The notes beneath the pieces are model-generated. The model made no database searches. It was not told where the DNA came from and saw nothing but the letters and a program-made list of their open reading frames with translations. Position numbers and translations under genes: made by a program. Of a stretch of 64,000 bases of DNA, positions 27,290 through 37,451 are shown piece by piece. Position 1 is the first letter of the stretch. Each line of letters opens with the position of its first letter. Origin of the DNA: CAVPJC01 sp963705155 (GTDB taxonomy: Bacteria > Chloroflexota > Anaerolineae > Anaerolineales > UBA4823); NCBI GenBank assembly GCA_963705155.1, contig CAVPJC010000022.1, forward strand, positions 1 to 64,000. The letters run 5' to 3'.

Positions 27290-29038
27290 TTAGCGGCCAA
27301 CAAACTGCCAGGAGAGGGATTGTGAGGCAGCCTGCAAGTTATAGATTCGAATGTACTCAAGATCACCGATCTTTATGATTACTTCAGGCGTGAGCTGGTG
27401 AAAATAATCTATCACCTCGGTGTTCGGAGATTGTTTTTGCCACTGGTGGATGTAAAAGACAGCGTAGCTCGCTTTCAGAATTTCCGCAAGAGATGTATCT
27501 TCCTCCATCGAGGTTGCATTTCCAACAAAGAAATACGAGAAGCAGCCATCTGCATACCAGGAACTCACACCCATCTTTTTTATCCCGGGAATTCCATTCA
27601 AATACCGGGCGGCCTGATCCATGCCTTCTCCCCAGCCAATCATCATCACACGCTCTGCTTTACTCCCTCCCCCAAGCAGCGGATTATAGTAATTGAAATA
27701 ATACGGAAAGGTCTGTATTACCCCCAGCAGATGAATGCCCAGGATACCACAGCAAGCCACTGCCAGGACTGTTCTCGGGTTTAGGGCGGGCCAGCGCGTC
27801 GACAGGCTCCGACCAGACGCCTCCAGAAGCGTAATCCACCCAACAGCCGCCACCAGGTCAAGCATCACATGAGCGGGCGCTAAATAACGGTCAAATTTCT
27901 TGTCGCTTACAGACAGGAACAATGTATACAAGATTGAGAACAGCAATAAGATCAAGATCACGCGGCGTCTCTCATTCGAGACAGGGAATTTGCTCTTAAA
28001 AATCATCGCGCCGAGTGCCAGGCCCAGACCGATCAGCCCCACGGGTGTGGTGCGCCAGAAGAACGAAACAGGGTAAAAATACCAGGCGGATTCGCCGCCG
28101 GGAAAGATTATGCCATCGAAGAAAGATGGCAGCCTGTTACCCTCGATGTAGTAATCGGTTGCCTGAAGTAAAACGCGTCTTAAGACATTCAAAGGGTCTA
28201 CCCACATTGCCGGCCACAGCATAACAAACACAAAAATGGCCATCACAATCCAGATCATGAAGGGTCTGAGGGTCGCCCAGATTTGTTCTATGCTCAGCCG
28301 GCGTGTGAGTTGCCACGTTGTGAACAGACTGATCAACAGTAGCAGGAGCACAAATGGCGCCAGGAACAATGCCGACGACTTGGTCAGCCAACTTAAGCCG
28401 GCGATTGCCCCTGAAAGCAGCAGGTCGATTTTGCGGCGACCATCGTATTGATAACGGATAAAAGCCAGTAATGCGAGCAGCATGAGTGCGCTGACCAAAC
28501 CATCCAGATGCAAAACGCGCGAAAGGGCGATATAAAACGGATCGAGGGCGATCAGAAGAAAACCAAGAACGGCTGGAAGGTAGCCGATCAGCCGGATGGT
28601 AATCAAACAGGCGAGTGCTAGAGTAAAGGTAATCGCCAGCAGGACAAAAATTCTTGCGGCAACAAGCATTTCCAATGCTGGATGTTTATAATCTTCCAGG
28701 AAGCGGTCCAATAATCTCGGATTTGACATTTGGCCATCTGCGAGCTTGATATAACCAGGAAAACGCCACAAAAAAGCTGCGGTGCCTGCCCAGGTAATAG
28801 TTACCCCGGGGTGCTCGCGTTGAAACGTAAGATCAAAATCGCCTCTGGATAACGCCTGATAAAAATTGGCGGAGCGCGTCAGCCATCTCGGTTCGTCAAC
28901 TGTCACAACCCGATCGAGTTCGAGAGCTCTCGGCAACCAGATCACGGCGATCAAGAGTATAAATAATCCGGTCTTGAGAAGCCCCGGATGTTTGTGCAAA
29001 ACCATCTTATCCATTCCAGAATCCCCGGAGATCCTCAT
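27290..29038 (-). CDS. Family-39-like (ArnT/PMT type) membrane glycosyltransferase
   Basis: The 582-residue protein has about eleven transmembrane helices. The first outer loop carries VVTVDEPRWLTRSANFYQAL and FQREHPGVTITWAG, the acidic and His-Pro features of GT-C enzymes that take sugars from polyprenyl phosphate. SDKKFDRYLAPAHVML and a periplasmic C-terminal domain (TFPYYFNYYNPLLGG, GEGMDQAARYLN) follow. It is a tandem paralogue of the gene upstream and starts by ATGA overlap at 29038. It probably glycosylates the polymer or a lipid on the outer membrane face. It is the last gene before the regulator promoter. Confidence 0.82.
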   Translation of the reverse strand: MRISGDSGMDKMVLHKHPGLLKTGLFILLIAVIWLPRALELDRVVTVDEPRWLTRSANFYQALSRGDFDLTFQREHPGVTITWAGTAAFLWRFPGYIKLADGQMSNPRLLDRFLEDYKHPALEMLVAARIFVLLAITFTLALACLITIRLIGYLPAVLGFLLIALDPFYIALSRVLHLDGLVSALMLLALLAFIRYQYDGRRKIDLLLSGAIAGLSWLTKSSALFLAPFVLLLLLISLFTTWQLTRRLSIEQIWATLRPFMIWIVMAIFVFVMLWPAMWVDPLNVLRRVLLQATDYYIEGNRLPSFFDGIIFPGGESAWYFYPVSFFWRTTPVGLIGLGLALGAMIFKSKFPVSNERRRVILILLLFSILYTLFLSVSDKKFDRYLAPAHVMLDLVAAVGWITLLEASGRSLSTRWPALNPRTVLAVACCGILGIHLLGVIQTFPYYFNYYNPLLGGGSKAERVMMIGWGEGMDQAARYLNGIPGIKKMGVSSWYADGCFSYFFVGNATSMEEDTSLAEILKASYAVFYIHQWQKQSPNTEVIDYFHQLTPEVIIKIGDLEYIRIYNLQAASQSLSWQFVGR

Positions 29039-30759
29039 GGGATTGAAAACTCTGGAGCGTTTTGAAGATTGTAAACAAGGACATACGGGAGACCGCTTAT
29101 TTGGACCACATATTCCGGGGTCATTTGCTGAAAATAGGCAAGAACTTCAATGTTTGGGAATTTCCGTTGCAACTGGTTAGCGTACAGAACGGCATAATCG
29201 GCATTTTTTAGCGTTCGCGCTTTGATATCGAAATCCATTTCAATTGTGGTACCCTGAAATAGATAAGAGAAACATCCTTCTCCATACCAGGAGATTACTC
29301 GCAGGCCTGATGCTCCGGGTAATTTATTCAAGTATTGGGCGGCCTGATCTAACCCCTCCCCATAACCAATCATCATCGTATCCGGCGCCCGGGCGCTTCC
29401 ACCCATAATTGGGTTGTAGTAATTGTAGTAATACGGGAAGGTCTGAAAAATTCCGGCTAACTGTACCAGGATCACAATTCCGAACCCCGCACCCATGCCA
29501 AGCCAGCGGGCAGCCGGCCTCAAATGGCTAAGAAAGCGCGCCAGGAAAAACTCAAAGAAGGAACCCAACCGAGCGCGGCGACCAATTCAAGAGGAGCGAA
29601 AACTGGCAGCAGATAACGGTCGAACTTCTTGCCTCCCAGTGTCATGAAGATTATGTATAACAGCGCAAAGAGACCCAGTGTCAGGATGACACGCCGCCGC
29701 TGGCCCTCGTTTTCCGGTGGTTGCCCATGGGCCTGGAACCTGTTCGGGAAAATAAGAGCTGACGGCAGCCAGACAAAGCCCGACCAAAGTTGGCGGTGTG
29801 GTCCGCCACAGATACGCAACCGGATAGAAATACCAGGGCGCCTTCCCATCGGAATAGATAACGCCATTAAAAAAATCGCGCTTTCGTGTCCTTCGGTAAG
29901 ATAGCCGGATGCATAACCAAAAACCCGGCTGAGGCTGCCGATTGGATCGACCCACATGGCCGGCCAAAAAAGGATGAACACCGAGCTGGCGGTAAGCCCC
30001 CAGATGATCAATGGAATGAACAGGCGCCACTCGAACTGCCGCGTACTGCGCCAGCGCCAGACCAGCTCGATCACCAGCACCAGGCCCAAAAAGGGGATCA
30101 GAAAGAAGGCGGGTGCTTTCGTCAACCAGCTTAATCCAGCAGCCACCCCAGAGAGGAGCAGTACGGCCAATTTGCGATCACGAACCATATATTGCATAAA
30201 AGCCAGCACAGAAAGTAGCATGAGAGCGCTGACCAGCCCATCCAGATGCAACAAGCGCGAGAGAAACCGAGAGCGGATCCAATGCAATCAATAAAAAGCC
30301 GATCAACGCAGGGATCCAGCCTGAAAGCCGCACGGCGCTGCCAAATGCCAGGGTCAGTACCAGCACGATAAAAAGGACCACAAACATCCTGCCGGTTTCA
30401 AGCAGGACCATGGGGGATTGGTGATGATTGCGTAAATAGACCTGCAGCCTGGTCACCCTTTCGATCTGAGGGGTGCCCAACGTGACGTATTCCCGAAAAC
30501 GGACAAAAAAGGCTGCTGCCCCGGCCCAGGTGATCGTCACGCCCGGATGCTCGCGTTGAAAAGTATCTTCAAAATGCCTCTGGGCCAGCGCCTGGTAAAA
30601 ATTTGCCGACCGTAACAACCATTTGGGTTCATCCACGGTTACATAGCGGTCTAGTGCAATTCCACGTGGGAGAAGTAATGCGATCATCACCACAACGAAA
30701 ATACACAGTTTGCCGAAAATTTTTTTGTCCACTGTGTTGAAAATCCTGGTAGTTTTCAT
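29035..30759 (-). CDS. Family-39-like membrane glycosyltransferase, tandem paralogue, several frame breaks
   Basis: The reconstructed protein (about 574 residues) is collinear with its neighbour at 27290-29038: YVTVDEPKWLLRSANFYQAL, FQREHPGVTITWAG, WFLYPV-like helices, GGKKFDRYLLPVFAPLE and TFPYYYNYYNPIMGG. The frame changes near 30268, 29880, 29770 and 29560, and the total length remains a multiple of three. I chose the ATG at 30759, which overlaps the preceding stop (ATGA), over one six codons earlier. Four indels in one gene could be decay after duplication or clustered sequence errors. Confidence 0.72.
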
Positions 30760-32312
30760 TGGATGGGTAAAGCGCATGGCGCTGGTAATCCCAAAAGCCT
30801 GCAGAGCGCAAAAAGATTCCTCCTGCCCATAGTATGAGCCAATCCATAGTCTTTACGAAGGTAGGTCTCAAGAGCAGGAAAATTAAAGCGGCCAATCAAC
30901 ACCTGCTCCGGCTTGTATTCGTCAACCAGGGCAATGATTGCGTCTTCCGACAACTCCCCGGTGCTGATGCGCTTCTCTGAGATAACGACTAACGCCGGCG
31001 GCACGGGTAAACCTGCCCGAAAGGCATACATCGGCAGATCGGTTATCATCCAGTTCGTCGTTGGAGCACGCTGGATAATTTCTGCAAGAAAATCGTACTC
31101 GCGAGCCGCTGGCTGGGCAGCCGGTTCGATGCGATAAGCCGGGCGCCTGAAATCAAGATAGAGGGGGTGAGCGCGGGTTGCCATTACGAACACGAAACCG
31201 GCTACGGCAGTCATGTATAACAGCGCCTGCATGTTAAGCGAAATGCGCTTTCTTATTAGCCTTGTGAAATACAAAAATGCTTCTCCAGCAGCAACCCCGG
31301 CCAGCATGGCGACAGGCAGGGTGACCAAAAGCTGGTGGTGATACCAGACCGGTGTATGGAAAGATAATAAAACAAAAGCGGCTACTATCCAGATCACCAG
31401 GTACAATGAAACCCATTTTCTGGCGTGCACCACGAGGAAGCCGCCCGGCACAGCCAGTAAAATGAAAGCCCAAGATTCACGCAAATACCAGGAAATGGGA
31501 TGCGCCTGCTGAAATGCAACATATGTCTCCATTTGACGAGCAGCCAGATGTATACCCAGCAATTGGCCGGTGTGAGCTGGCCCAACCAGTATCAGGGCCA
31601 GTCCCGACGTGACACCGGTGAACACCAACCCCCAGATAACCGCAGGTGAAACAATATCCTGCCAGGTTGCTTTTTTTTCGGTTCCGGCCCACTTTACTGC
31701 CAATATTCCCACGATAATAACCGGAGCCAGGAAGCCAGTGATCACCTTGGTGAGCATCGACAGGCTGAGCGCCACCGCAGAGAGCATCAGCCACCGGTTC
31801 TTATCCGTTCGATGCCAGGTGCTCAAAGCCAGGATTGCAAGGCAGGCGAACGTCAGTGAAGGCAGGCCTATCATGGCGGAAACACTCAAAGATGTGTAAT
31901 ACGGCAACAAGAAGATCAACAACGCCCCGGCAAGGGCGTGCCAGACGCCCCAGTTCGTCCGTAAAAACTGGTAGCAGGCCCACAGCAGCACGCTGGAAAA
32001 GATCAACACCAGGGTTCGCCCAGTATTCACATCACTGCCAAAGACGCTAAAGGCGCTAGCCAGCACATAAGTGAAGAGCGGCGGCTGATCATTATAGATC
32101 TCGCTGTAGAGAGGATAACCATCTGAGACGAGCATCGCTTTCATCAACTCGACGCCCTCGTCTGTATCGAATTCAAAGCGCTCGCGGAAAGGATACAGGA
32201 GGAATACGAGTAGAAAAAAAGCCAGGGGAACTGCGATAGATAACAGGGTGCCCCCGCCTCGTCCGCTAAAAATGGATCTGTTGTCTTTGACTGAGGCGAT
32301 GTTTTTCGTCAT
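30756..32312 (-). CDS. Family-39-like membrane glycosyltransferase
   Basis: This 518-residue polytopic protein has EFDTDEGVELMKAMLVSDGYPLYSEIYNDQPPLFTYVLA in the first outer loop, the typical D-E and DQPP elements of the ArnT/PMT-like GT-C group. It then has about ten helices and a C-terminal periplasmic part with VISEKRISTGELSEDAIIALVDEYKPEQVLIGRF. It is only distantly related to the next two genes. The frame is intact. It starts 12 bp after the preceding gene ends (reconstructed stop 32325). Confidence 0.82.
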   Translation of the reverse strand: MTKNIASVKDNRSIFSGRGGGTLLSIAVPLAFFLLVFLLYPFRERFEFDTDEGVELMKAMLVSDGYPLYSEIYNDQPPLFTYVLASAFSVFGSDVNTGRTLVLIFSSVLLWACYQFLRTNWGVWHALAGALLIFLLPYYTSLSVSAMIGLPSLTFACLAILALSTWHRTDKNRWLMLSAVALSLSMLTKVITGFLAPVIIVGILAVKWAGTEKKATWQDIVSPAVIWGLVFTGVTSGLALILVGPAHTGQLLGIHLAARQMETYVAFQQAHPISWYLRESWAFILLAVPGGFLVVHARKWVSLYLVIWIVAAFVLLSFHTPVWYHHQLLVTLPVAMLAGVAAGEAFLYFTRLIRKRISLNMQALLYMTAVAGFVFVMATRAHPLYLDFRRPAYRIEPAAQPAAREYDFLAEIIQRAPTTNWMITDLPMYAFRAGLPVPPALVVISEKRISTGELSEDAIIALVDEYKPEQVLIGRFNFPALETYLRKDYGLAHTMGRRNLFALCRLLGLPAPCALPIQ

Positions 32313-32324
32313 ATCTTTTAAGCA

Positions 32325-34323
32325 TCATGGACAGTTATTATTGCCTTTTTGAGGTTCGAGTATCTGCAACCGGACCTCGCGCAACATTCGGTACTGCTCG
32401 TAATAGCACAACACAGGTTCGGCAACGTTCTTCACCCAGGCGTCGTTTTCTTCACCAAAACTTTCGGAGCGGCCTTTATAATTAACGAACAGGGGTTCCG
32501 TTATAATCAGCCCAAAACGATGGTTTTTTAGATCATTCCAGAATTGATTTAAATACTTCGGTATCGTTCGCCATCGCCATTTCCATCAAGAAGACTTTTT
32601 CATAATCGGGAACCAGGCGGACGCCCTGAATGGTATTGAATGTGAGTAAATGCCGTTCGGAGATGAACAACACCTCACCTCCATCCTCGGTGGTCTCGCG
32701 CACAAAACGCGCAAGCCGTTCCAGGCTTTGTGCTGTAGCACTCCGGTCTAAATGTGCAGAAGGTTCGCCAAATTGGATTGTCCTGTAGATGGGTATGATG
32801 AGCGTTAAACCCAGGAAAGCGGCAGTTACCCGTTGTAGGATCATGGGTGAGGTTTGTTCGGGAACTTTTTTAATTTCAGGCGTTGTTTCGGGTGCATACC
32901 TGTCGAAATAGAAAAACCCGCCCACAATCAAAAGCAGGCTGAGAAAGGCATCCAGGTTGTGCAAGTTACTGCCACCGCCGATCTTGACGCTCACCACCAG
33001 CCCACCTGCCAGCAACACCAACAGAATACTCCCCAGGCCAAACAGCCGGATCGGATGGAGCTGGTTCCAGCGTCTGCCCATTTTGACTGCGATGAGCAGG
33101 ACAGGGGAGGTGATCAGTAACAGCGCTCCGAAGATCACCCCCCAGGTGAATGTGGTGTTTGGCAGCAGCCGGTACCACAACAGGTCCGATGTAAAGCTGG
33201 TAGTAAAGTGATCCGGCGGGTTACCCGATAAAAGCGCATATCCTGCCTGAGCGCCAAAAGCTGTGGCGGTGCCCAGCGTTGTCCATAAAGCCGGCTGCGC
33301 CAGGTAGCGCCAGAGCGGGCGGCGGGTGAGCGGCTCTTCCAGAAAATAAAGCGCAGAACCCAGCATGCCTGGCACCGGGAACCAGTTGATCCGGCTGATC
33401 CCGGCCCACAGGGATGCCAGGATGAGCACGCCCAGCGTCTGCCAGGGTTTGCGGCGGTCATAAAGCCAGAGCACAAAGATGAGCATTACCTGCAGGTGAT
33501 AATAAACCGGACCTAACAGGATGAACACGAAGCTCCATGCGATAAACATCCAATGCTTTAATCGGTCGGAAATCTCCAGACGGCGGGCCAGGAAGCCCGA
33601 ACTCACCGCCGTTGTGGTTACCCATAAAACCACCTGCCATAAACGGTGCAGCCAGAGTGGTGTATCCGGGAGCAAAAAAGGCAGCGCCTGCATCAGATAT
33701 CGGCTGGGATGCAAAACACTCGGCGGAATTGAAAAGCCATACAGGCGCTCGGAGAAAAACAAAGAAGCATAATAATAGCGGCTGGTCTCAGACCAATTCA
33801 GGGAGAAGAGATAGGTCGAAACATCCTGGGTGTAAAGTGCAATCCTGTATCCGAGAGCGATGAAGGTCAGTGATGCCCCCAGGATCTGCCACCACGGGTT
33901 CTGAAAACCGGCAGCCCTGAGCAGCAGTGCACCAGCCAGCGTAAACAACAGGCAGGTGATCAGGCGCAGGAAACCATCGTCAAAGTAAATTCCAAATCTT
34001 CCTAAAACCAGGTAGGTGTAAAATCCGATCGAGGCCGTCAAGATCAGGAGGTTCAGCTTCCTCAAACGCTGTAAACCATGAAAAACCGAGCTAACCCACA
34101 TTTCAGCCAACGGCGATCTGGAGGTAAAAGTGATCACCAGCAAGGCCAGCTCTATGAGGATAGCCACTCCGCCAACTGCCAGAAAAACAGACCATCGCCG
34201 TGAGACAAACAGTAATCCAAATGAACTTAAAACCCTGGCAAATTGAATCAGACCGGCCAGGCTTAAAACCAGCGCGGCTGCCAGGGTAAGCTGAAGGCCG
34301 GAGAGACTTTTACGTTCTTTCAT
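32325..34323 (-). CDS. Polytopic membrane glycosyltransferase-like protein, C-terminal frame break
   Basis: About 665 residues with at least twelve hydrophobic helices. The outer loop shows LYTQDVSTYLFSLNWSETSRYYYASLFFSERLYG, and the C-terminal soluble part has EDGGEVLFISERHLLTFNTIQGVRLVPDYEK. Near 32550 the frame changes; the next frame reads FWNDLKNHRFGLIITEPLF and runs to a stop at 32325. This removes the apparent 220-bp gap to the next gene. The start is ATG 34323 (MKERKSLSG), overlapping the flippase-like gene by 14 bp; the longer frame upstream is shadow. A GT-C enzyme is likely but no catalytic motif is certain. Confidence 0.7.
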
Positions 34324-35301
34324 CGTTAATTTTTGTGGCTGCACAGGTGGAAGCCTGGATTTTCTGCCCGGCCAATATCCCGGGCACAAAGACCGCCCCG
34401 GGCAGGCTGGCAAGTATGGTGAGCGTGCGCACCAGCAGGGCAACCGTAAGCCCGGCAGATTCGGAAACCCCACCAATGTTTGAATACAGAAAAGCCATGG
34501 AAACTTCCTGCAGCCCGTATCCGTTGATGGAGACAGGGATCAGGGTGACGAAATACACCACGCTCCACAAACCGGCGATCTGCCAGATGGGCATGGGCTG
34601 CTGCATGCCATCCAGCAAGAGCCAGATGACGGTAAAATCGCACAGCATGCGCACCCAGGAGAGCGCCAGGGCGGCCAGCAAAGCACGCGGCTGGCGCAGC
34701 CAGCTCGTGAGGGTGGCAAGTACATCTTGTATCAGGCGCACGCCTTTCTGGGTGAGGCGGGCAGCCAGGCCTTTCAGGCCTCCTGGCGCCGTGGAGAGGG
34801 CCAGCGGAGCCAGCCATGCAGCGCCGGAGGCCGGTGTGAATTTGCCTTCCAGGAAGCTGGGGATGCCAAAAGGCAGGGCCATGGCCATACCAGCCATGCC
34901 CACCAGCCGATCGGCGACCAGCGAAGCGGCGGTGATGGCGGCATCCAGTTTTAACTGAATGGCCCCCGCCAGGCGGATGACATCGCCTCCCACGGTGGTG
35001 GGCAGGAAATTGGATGCAAACAGACCCGCAAAGGTCAGGCGGATGGTATCGTTCAGGGCGATCTTCATACCGCCGGAGCGCAGGAGCACATGCCAGCGCC
35101 CGGTAACCGCCGCCCGTGAAACCAGCGTGATCGCCAGCGCCAGAACCAGACGCCAGGCAGGGATCTGCCGCATGGCTCCGCCGATATCTTCCCAGCCCTG
35201 TTGGGCGAGCAAATAAACCAGCAGGACCAGGGCCAGCAGGGTGCCGGTCAGTCGCAGCAGAAACGAACGGGAAGTACGGCCCTGCCCGGCAGGCGTTCAT
35301 G
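34310..35301 (-). CDS. Lysylphosphatidylglycerol-synthetase-TM/AglD-like flippase-type membrane protein, frame break near start
   Basis: The protein has about eight helices and the LPG_synthase_TM/UPF0104 features FASNFLPTTVGGDVIRLAGA and LIPVSINGYGLQEVSMAFLY. In this family such proteins accompany dolichol- or undecaprenyl-phosphate sugar transferases and may move lipid-linked sugars. The frame from TTG 35212 lacks helix one. An ATG at 35301 overlapping the previous stop (ATGA), with one frame change near 35280, restores SRSFLLRLTGTLLALVLLVY as the missing helix and gives about 330 residues. I favour that start. It directly follows the polyprenyl-phosphate GT2 gene. Confidence 0.8.
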
Positions 35302-36274
35302 CCGCGGCTCTTACTTCATCGGCCGGCTGGCAGCTTTCGATCACCCAACGGATGTTGTAAGTGGGCTTGCTCTGCGATTCGTGGTAGGTGCGGGCAAGCA
35401 GTTCAGCGATCAAACCCATCAAGATGGATTGAAAGCCCAGGATGAAAAGCATGGTGCTCATCTGCAGCAGTGGAGAGCGGATCATGTGCTCGCCAATAAA
35501 GATGCGGCGAATGAGGAGCACCATCAGTGTGAAAAAGCTCAGCCCAATGAAGGCTGCTCCGGTGCCGCCAAATAAGTAGATAGGTTTATGTTCATAGCTC
35601 ATCAAAAACTTGACGGTGAACAGATCCAGAATGACCTTGATGGTGCGGTTCAAGCCGTATTTGGTCTTGCCAAATTTGCGCGGGTGGTGGTTGACCTTCA
35701 CCTCAATCATCTTCGCGCCCATACTGTTGGCATAAGCCGGGATAAAACGGTGCATTTCACCATAAAGGCGAAAACCTGTGATGACTTCCCGGCGGTAGGC
35801 CTTGAGGGTGCAGCCATAATCGTGCAAATACACCCCGGTGACCACCGAGATAAGCCAGTTGGCGATGCGCGAGGGCAGGGTGCGGGTGATGAAGGTGTCC
35901 TGGCGTTTTACCCGCCAGCCGCTGACCACGTCATATCCCTGGTCGATCTTTTCTACCATCATGGGGATATCGGCCGGGTCGTTTTGCAGATCGGCGTCCA
36001 TCAAGACGATGATCTCGCCGCGGGCATGATCAATACCGGCGGCAATCGCGGCCGTCTGCCCGTAATTACGGCGAAAAGCGACCACCGAGGTGTGAGCAGG
36101 GTCGTTTGCAGCAATTTCCCTGAGCATCTCGGGGCTGCCATCGGCGCTGCCGTCATCCACATAAACCACCTCCCAGTCCCGGGAAAGGCCGGAAAGGGCG
36201 GCGTGCAAGGCTGCATCCAGGCGGGGCAGGCTTTCTACTTCGTTGTACACCGGGATAACCACGGAAAGATTCAC
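35297..36274 (-). CDS. Polyprenyl-phosphate glycosyltransferase (GT2, DPM1/ArnC-like) with two C-terminal helices
   Basis: A 325-residue GT2 enzyme with VVIPVYNEVESLPRL, VVYVDDGSADGS, FRRNYGQTAAIAAGIDHA, IIVLMDADLQNDPADIP (DAD metal site) and QDTFITRTLPSRIANWLIS, then KFGKTKYGLNRTIKVILDLFTVKFL and two transmembrane helices near residues 235 and 270. This is the layout of enzymes that charge undecaprenyl phosphate with a sugar at the cytoplasmic face. Its product would feed the four family-39-like enzymes downstream after flipping, perhaps by the next gene. Confidence 0.9.
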   Translation of the reverse strand: MNLSVVIPVYNEVESLPRLDAALHAALSGLSRDWEVVYVDDGSADGSPEMLREIAANDPAHTSVVAFRRNYGQTAAIAAGIDHARGEIIVLMDADLQNDPADIPMMVEKIDQGYDVVSGWRVKRQDTFITRTLPSRIANWLISVVTGVYLHDYGCTLKAYRREVITGFRLYGEMHRFIPAYANSMGAKMIEVKVNHHPRKFGKTKYGLNRTIKVILDLFTVKFLMSYEHKPIYLFGGTGAAFIGLSFFTLMVLLIRRIFIGEHMIRSPLLQMSTMLFILGFQSILMGLIAELLARTYHESQSKPTYNIRWVIESCQPADEVRAAA

Positions 36275-36290
36275 GGACTGCTCCTTCGAT

Positions 36291-37259
36291 TTAAGAAAAT
36301 TCCCCTGCTACCCGTTTCAGGTCAGCATCCACCATCATTTGCACGAGCTCCGCAAAGGTTACCCGCGGCTGCCAATTCAGCGTCTGGCGGGCACGGGAAG
36401 CGTCGGCAACCAGCAAGTCCACCTCTGCCGGACGGAAAAAGCGCGGATCCTGCACGACATAATCGCGGTAATCCAGCCCTACGTGGCTGAAGGCGGCTTC
36501 ACAGAACTCCCGCACCGAATGTGTGACGCCGGTGCCGAGCACATAGTCGGCGGCTTCCTTTTGCTGGAGCATCAGCCACATACCTTCCACGTAATCTCCG
36601 GCGAAGCCCCAGTCGCGGCGGGATTCCAGGTTACCCAGGCGCAGCTCTTTGGCACGCCCCAGCTTGATGCGCGCCACACCGTGGGTGATCTTGCGGGGCA
36701 CAAATTCCAGGCCGCGGCGCGGACTTTCGTGGTTGAAAAGGATACCGGAACAGGCATACAGGTTATAAGATTCGCGGTAATTGACCGTAATCCAATGCCC
36801 GTACACCTTGGCAACCCCGTAGGGACTGCGCGGGTAGAAGGGGGTATTTTCGTTCTGAGGCACGGCGCGTACTTTACCGAACATCTCGCTGGAGGATGCC
36901 TGGTAAAAGCGTGCAGACGGGTTCACCAGGCGGATGGCCTCCAACAAGCGGGTCACCCCCAGGGCAGTAACCTCCCCTGTCAGCACGGGCTGGTTCCAGG
37001 AGGTGGGCACAAAAGACTGCGCCGCCAGGTTATAGACCTCATCGGGATGGTATTGTTCCATTACATCCACCAGCGAGCTCTGGTCGTGCAAGTCGCCCTG
37101 GAGGATGATGACATCATCTTGAATATGGTGGATGCGCTCGAAAGTCACCGTGCTGGAGCGGCGCACCATGCCGATGACTTGATAGTCTTTGGAGAGTAAA
37201 AACTCCGCCAGGTATGAGCCATCCTGACCGGTAATGCCGGTGATCAGTGCCGTGGTCAT
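36291..37259 (-). CDS. gmd: GDP-mannose 4,6-dehydratase
   Basis: The 322-residue SDR has ALITGITGQDGSYLAEFLL, VIGMVRRSSTVTFERI, YNLAAQSFVPTSWNQP, YQASSSEMFGK and YPRSPYGVAKVYGHWITVNYRE (Tyr/Lys pair), then GILFNHESPRRGLEFVPRKI. These are diagnostic for Gmd, which makes GDP-4-keto-6-deoxy-mannose for GDP-fucose, rhamnose or perosamine. A GDP-fucose-synthase-like partner is at 24640-25647, beyond the glycosyltransferases. It starts the first minus-strand unit, behind a strong promoter with a palindromic operator. Confidence 0.95.
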   Translation of the reverse strand: MTTALITGITGQDGSYLAEFLLSKDYQVIGMVRRSSTVTFERIHHIQDDVIILQGDLHDQSSLVDVMEQYHPDEVYNLAAQSFVPTSWNQPVLTGEVTALGVTRLLEAIRLVNPSARFYQASSSEMFGKVRAVPQNENTPFYPRSPYGVAKVYGHWITVNYRESYNLYACSGILFNHESPRRGLEFVPRKITHGVARIKLGRAKELRLGNLESRRDWGFAGDYVEGMWLMLQQKEAADYVLGTGVTHSVREFCEAAFSHVGLDYRDYVVQDPRFFRPAEVDLLVADASRARQTLNWQPRVTFAELVQMMVDADLKRVAGEFS

Positions 37260-37282
37260 AAAAAAAGCCTTTTATTACGTAA

Positions 37283-37324
37283 AATTCAACTGCTGAATTA
37301 TAATCCCACGCCCGGTCTGGTCAA
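37283..37324 (-). promoter_or_regulatory. Promoter with overlapping palindromic operator upstream of gmd
   Basis: On the minus strand TTGACC (37324-37319), a 16-bp spacer and TATAAT (37302-37297) precede gmd. The plus-strand motif AATTCAA-CTG-CTGAATT lies at 37283-37299, with one mismatch between arms, overlapping the -10 box exactly as at 27243-27259. Both sites share spacer length, box and operator position, which supports a shared regulator. Confidence 0.72.
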
Positions 37325-37395
37325 GGTGGATTTCATTTTGCTCTCTCAATGTGGGTACATGGATTTTCGCAACTTATTCGAATTACAGGCGTACA

Positions 37396-37451
37396 TGCTA
37401 TAATGAAATAGTCCATCGTTTCAGTAACTTTCAGTGAAGGAGAATGTATCA
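37396..37451 (+). promoter_or_regulatory. Extended -10 promoter and ribosome site for the 37451 gene
   Basis: TGCTATAAT (37396-37404) is an extended -10 element, and no good -35 is seen. GAAGGAG starts at 37435 and is suitably spaced from the ATG at 37451. Confidence 0.55.

Noticed and set aside
34326..35300. A 324-codon minus-strand frame starting at the same ATG as the flippase-like gene.
   Set aside because: After the first codons it is Pro/Gly/His/Arg-rich and out of frame with the conserved membrane protein; only its start codon is likely real.
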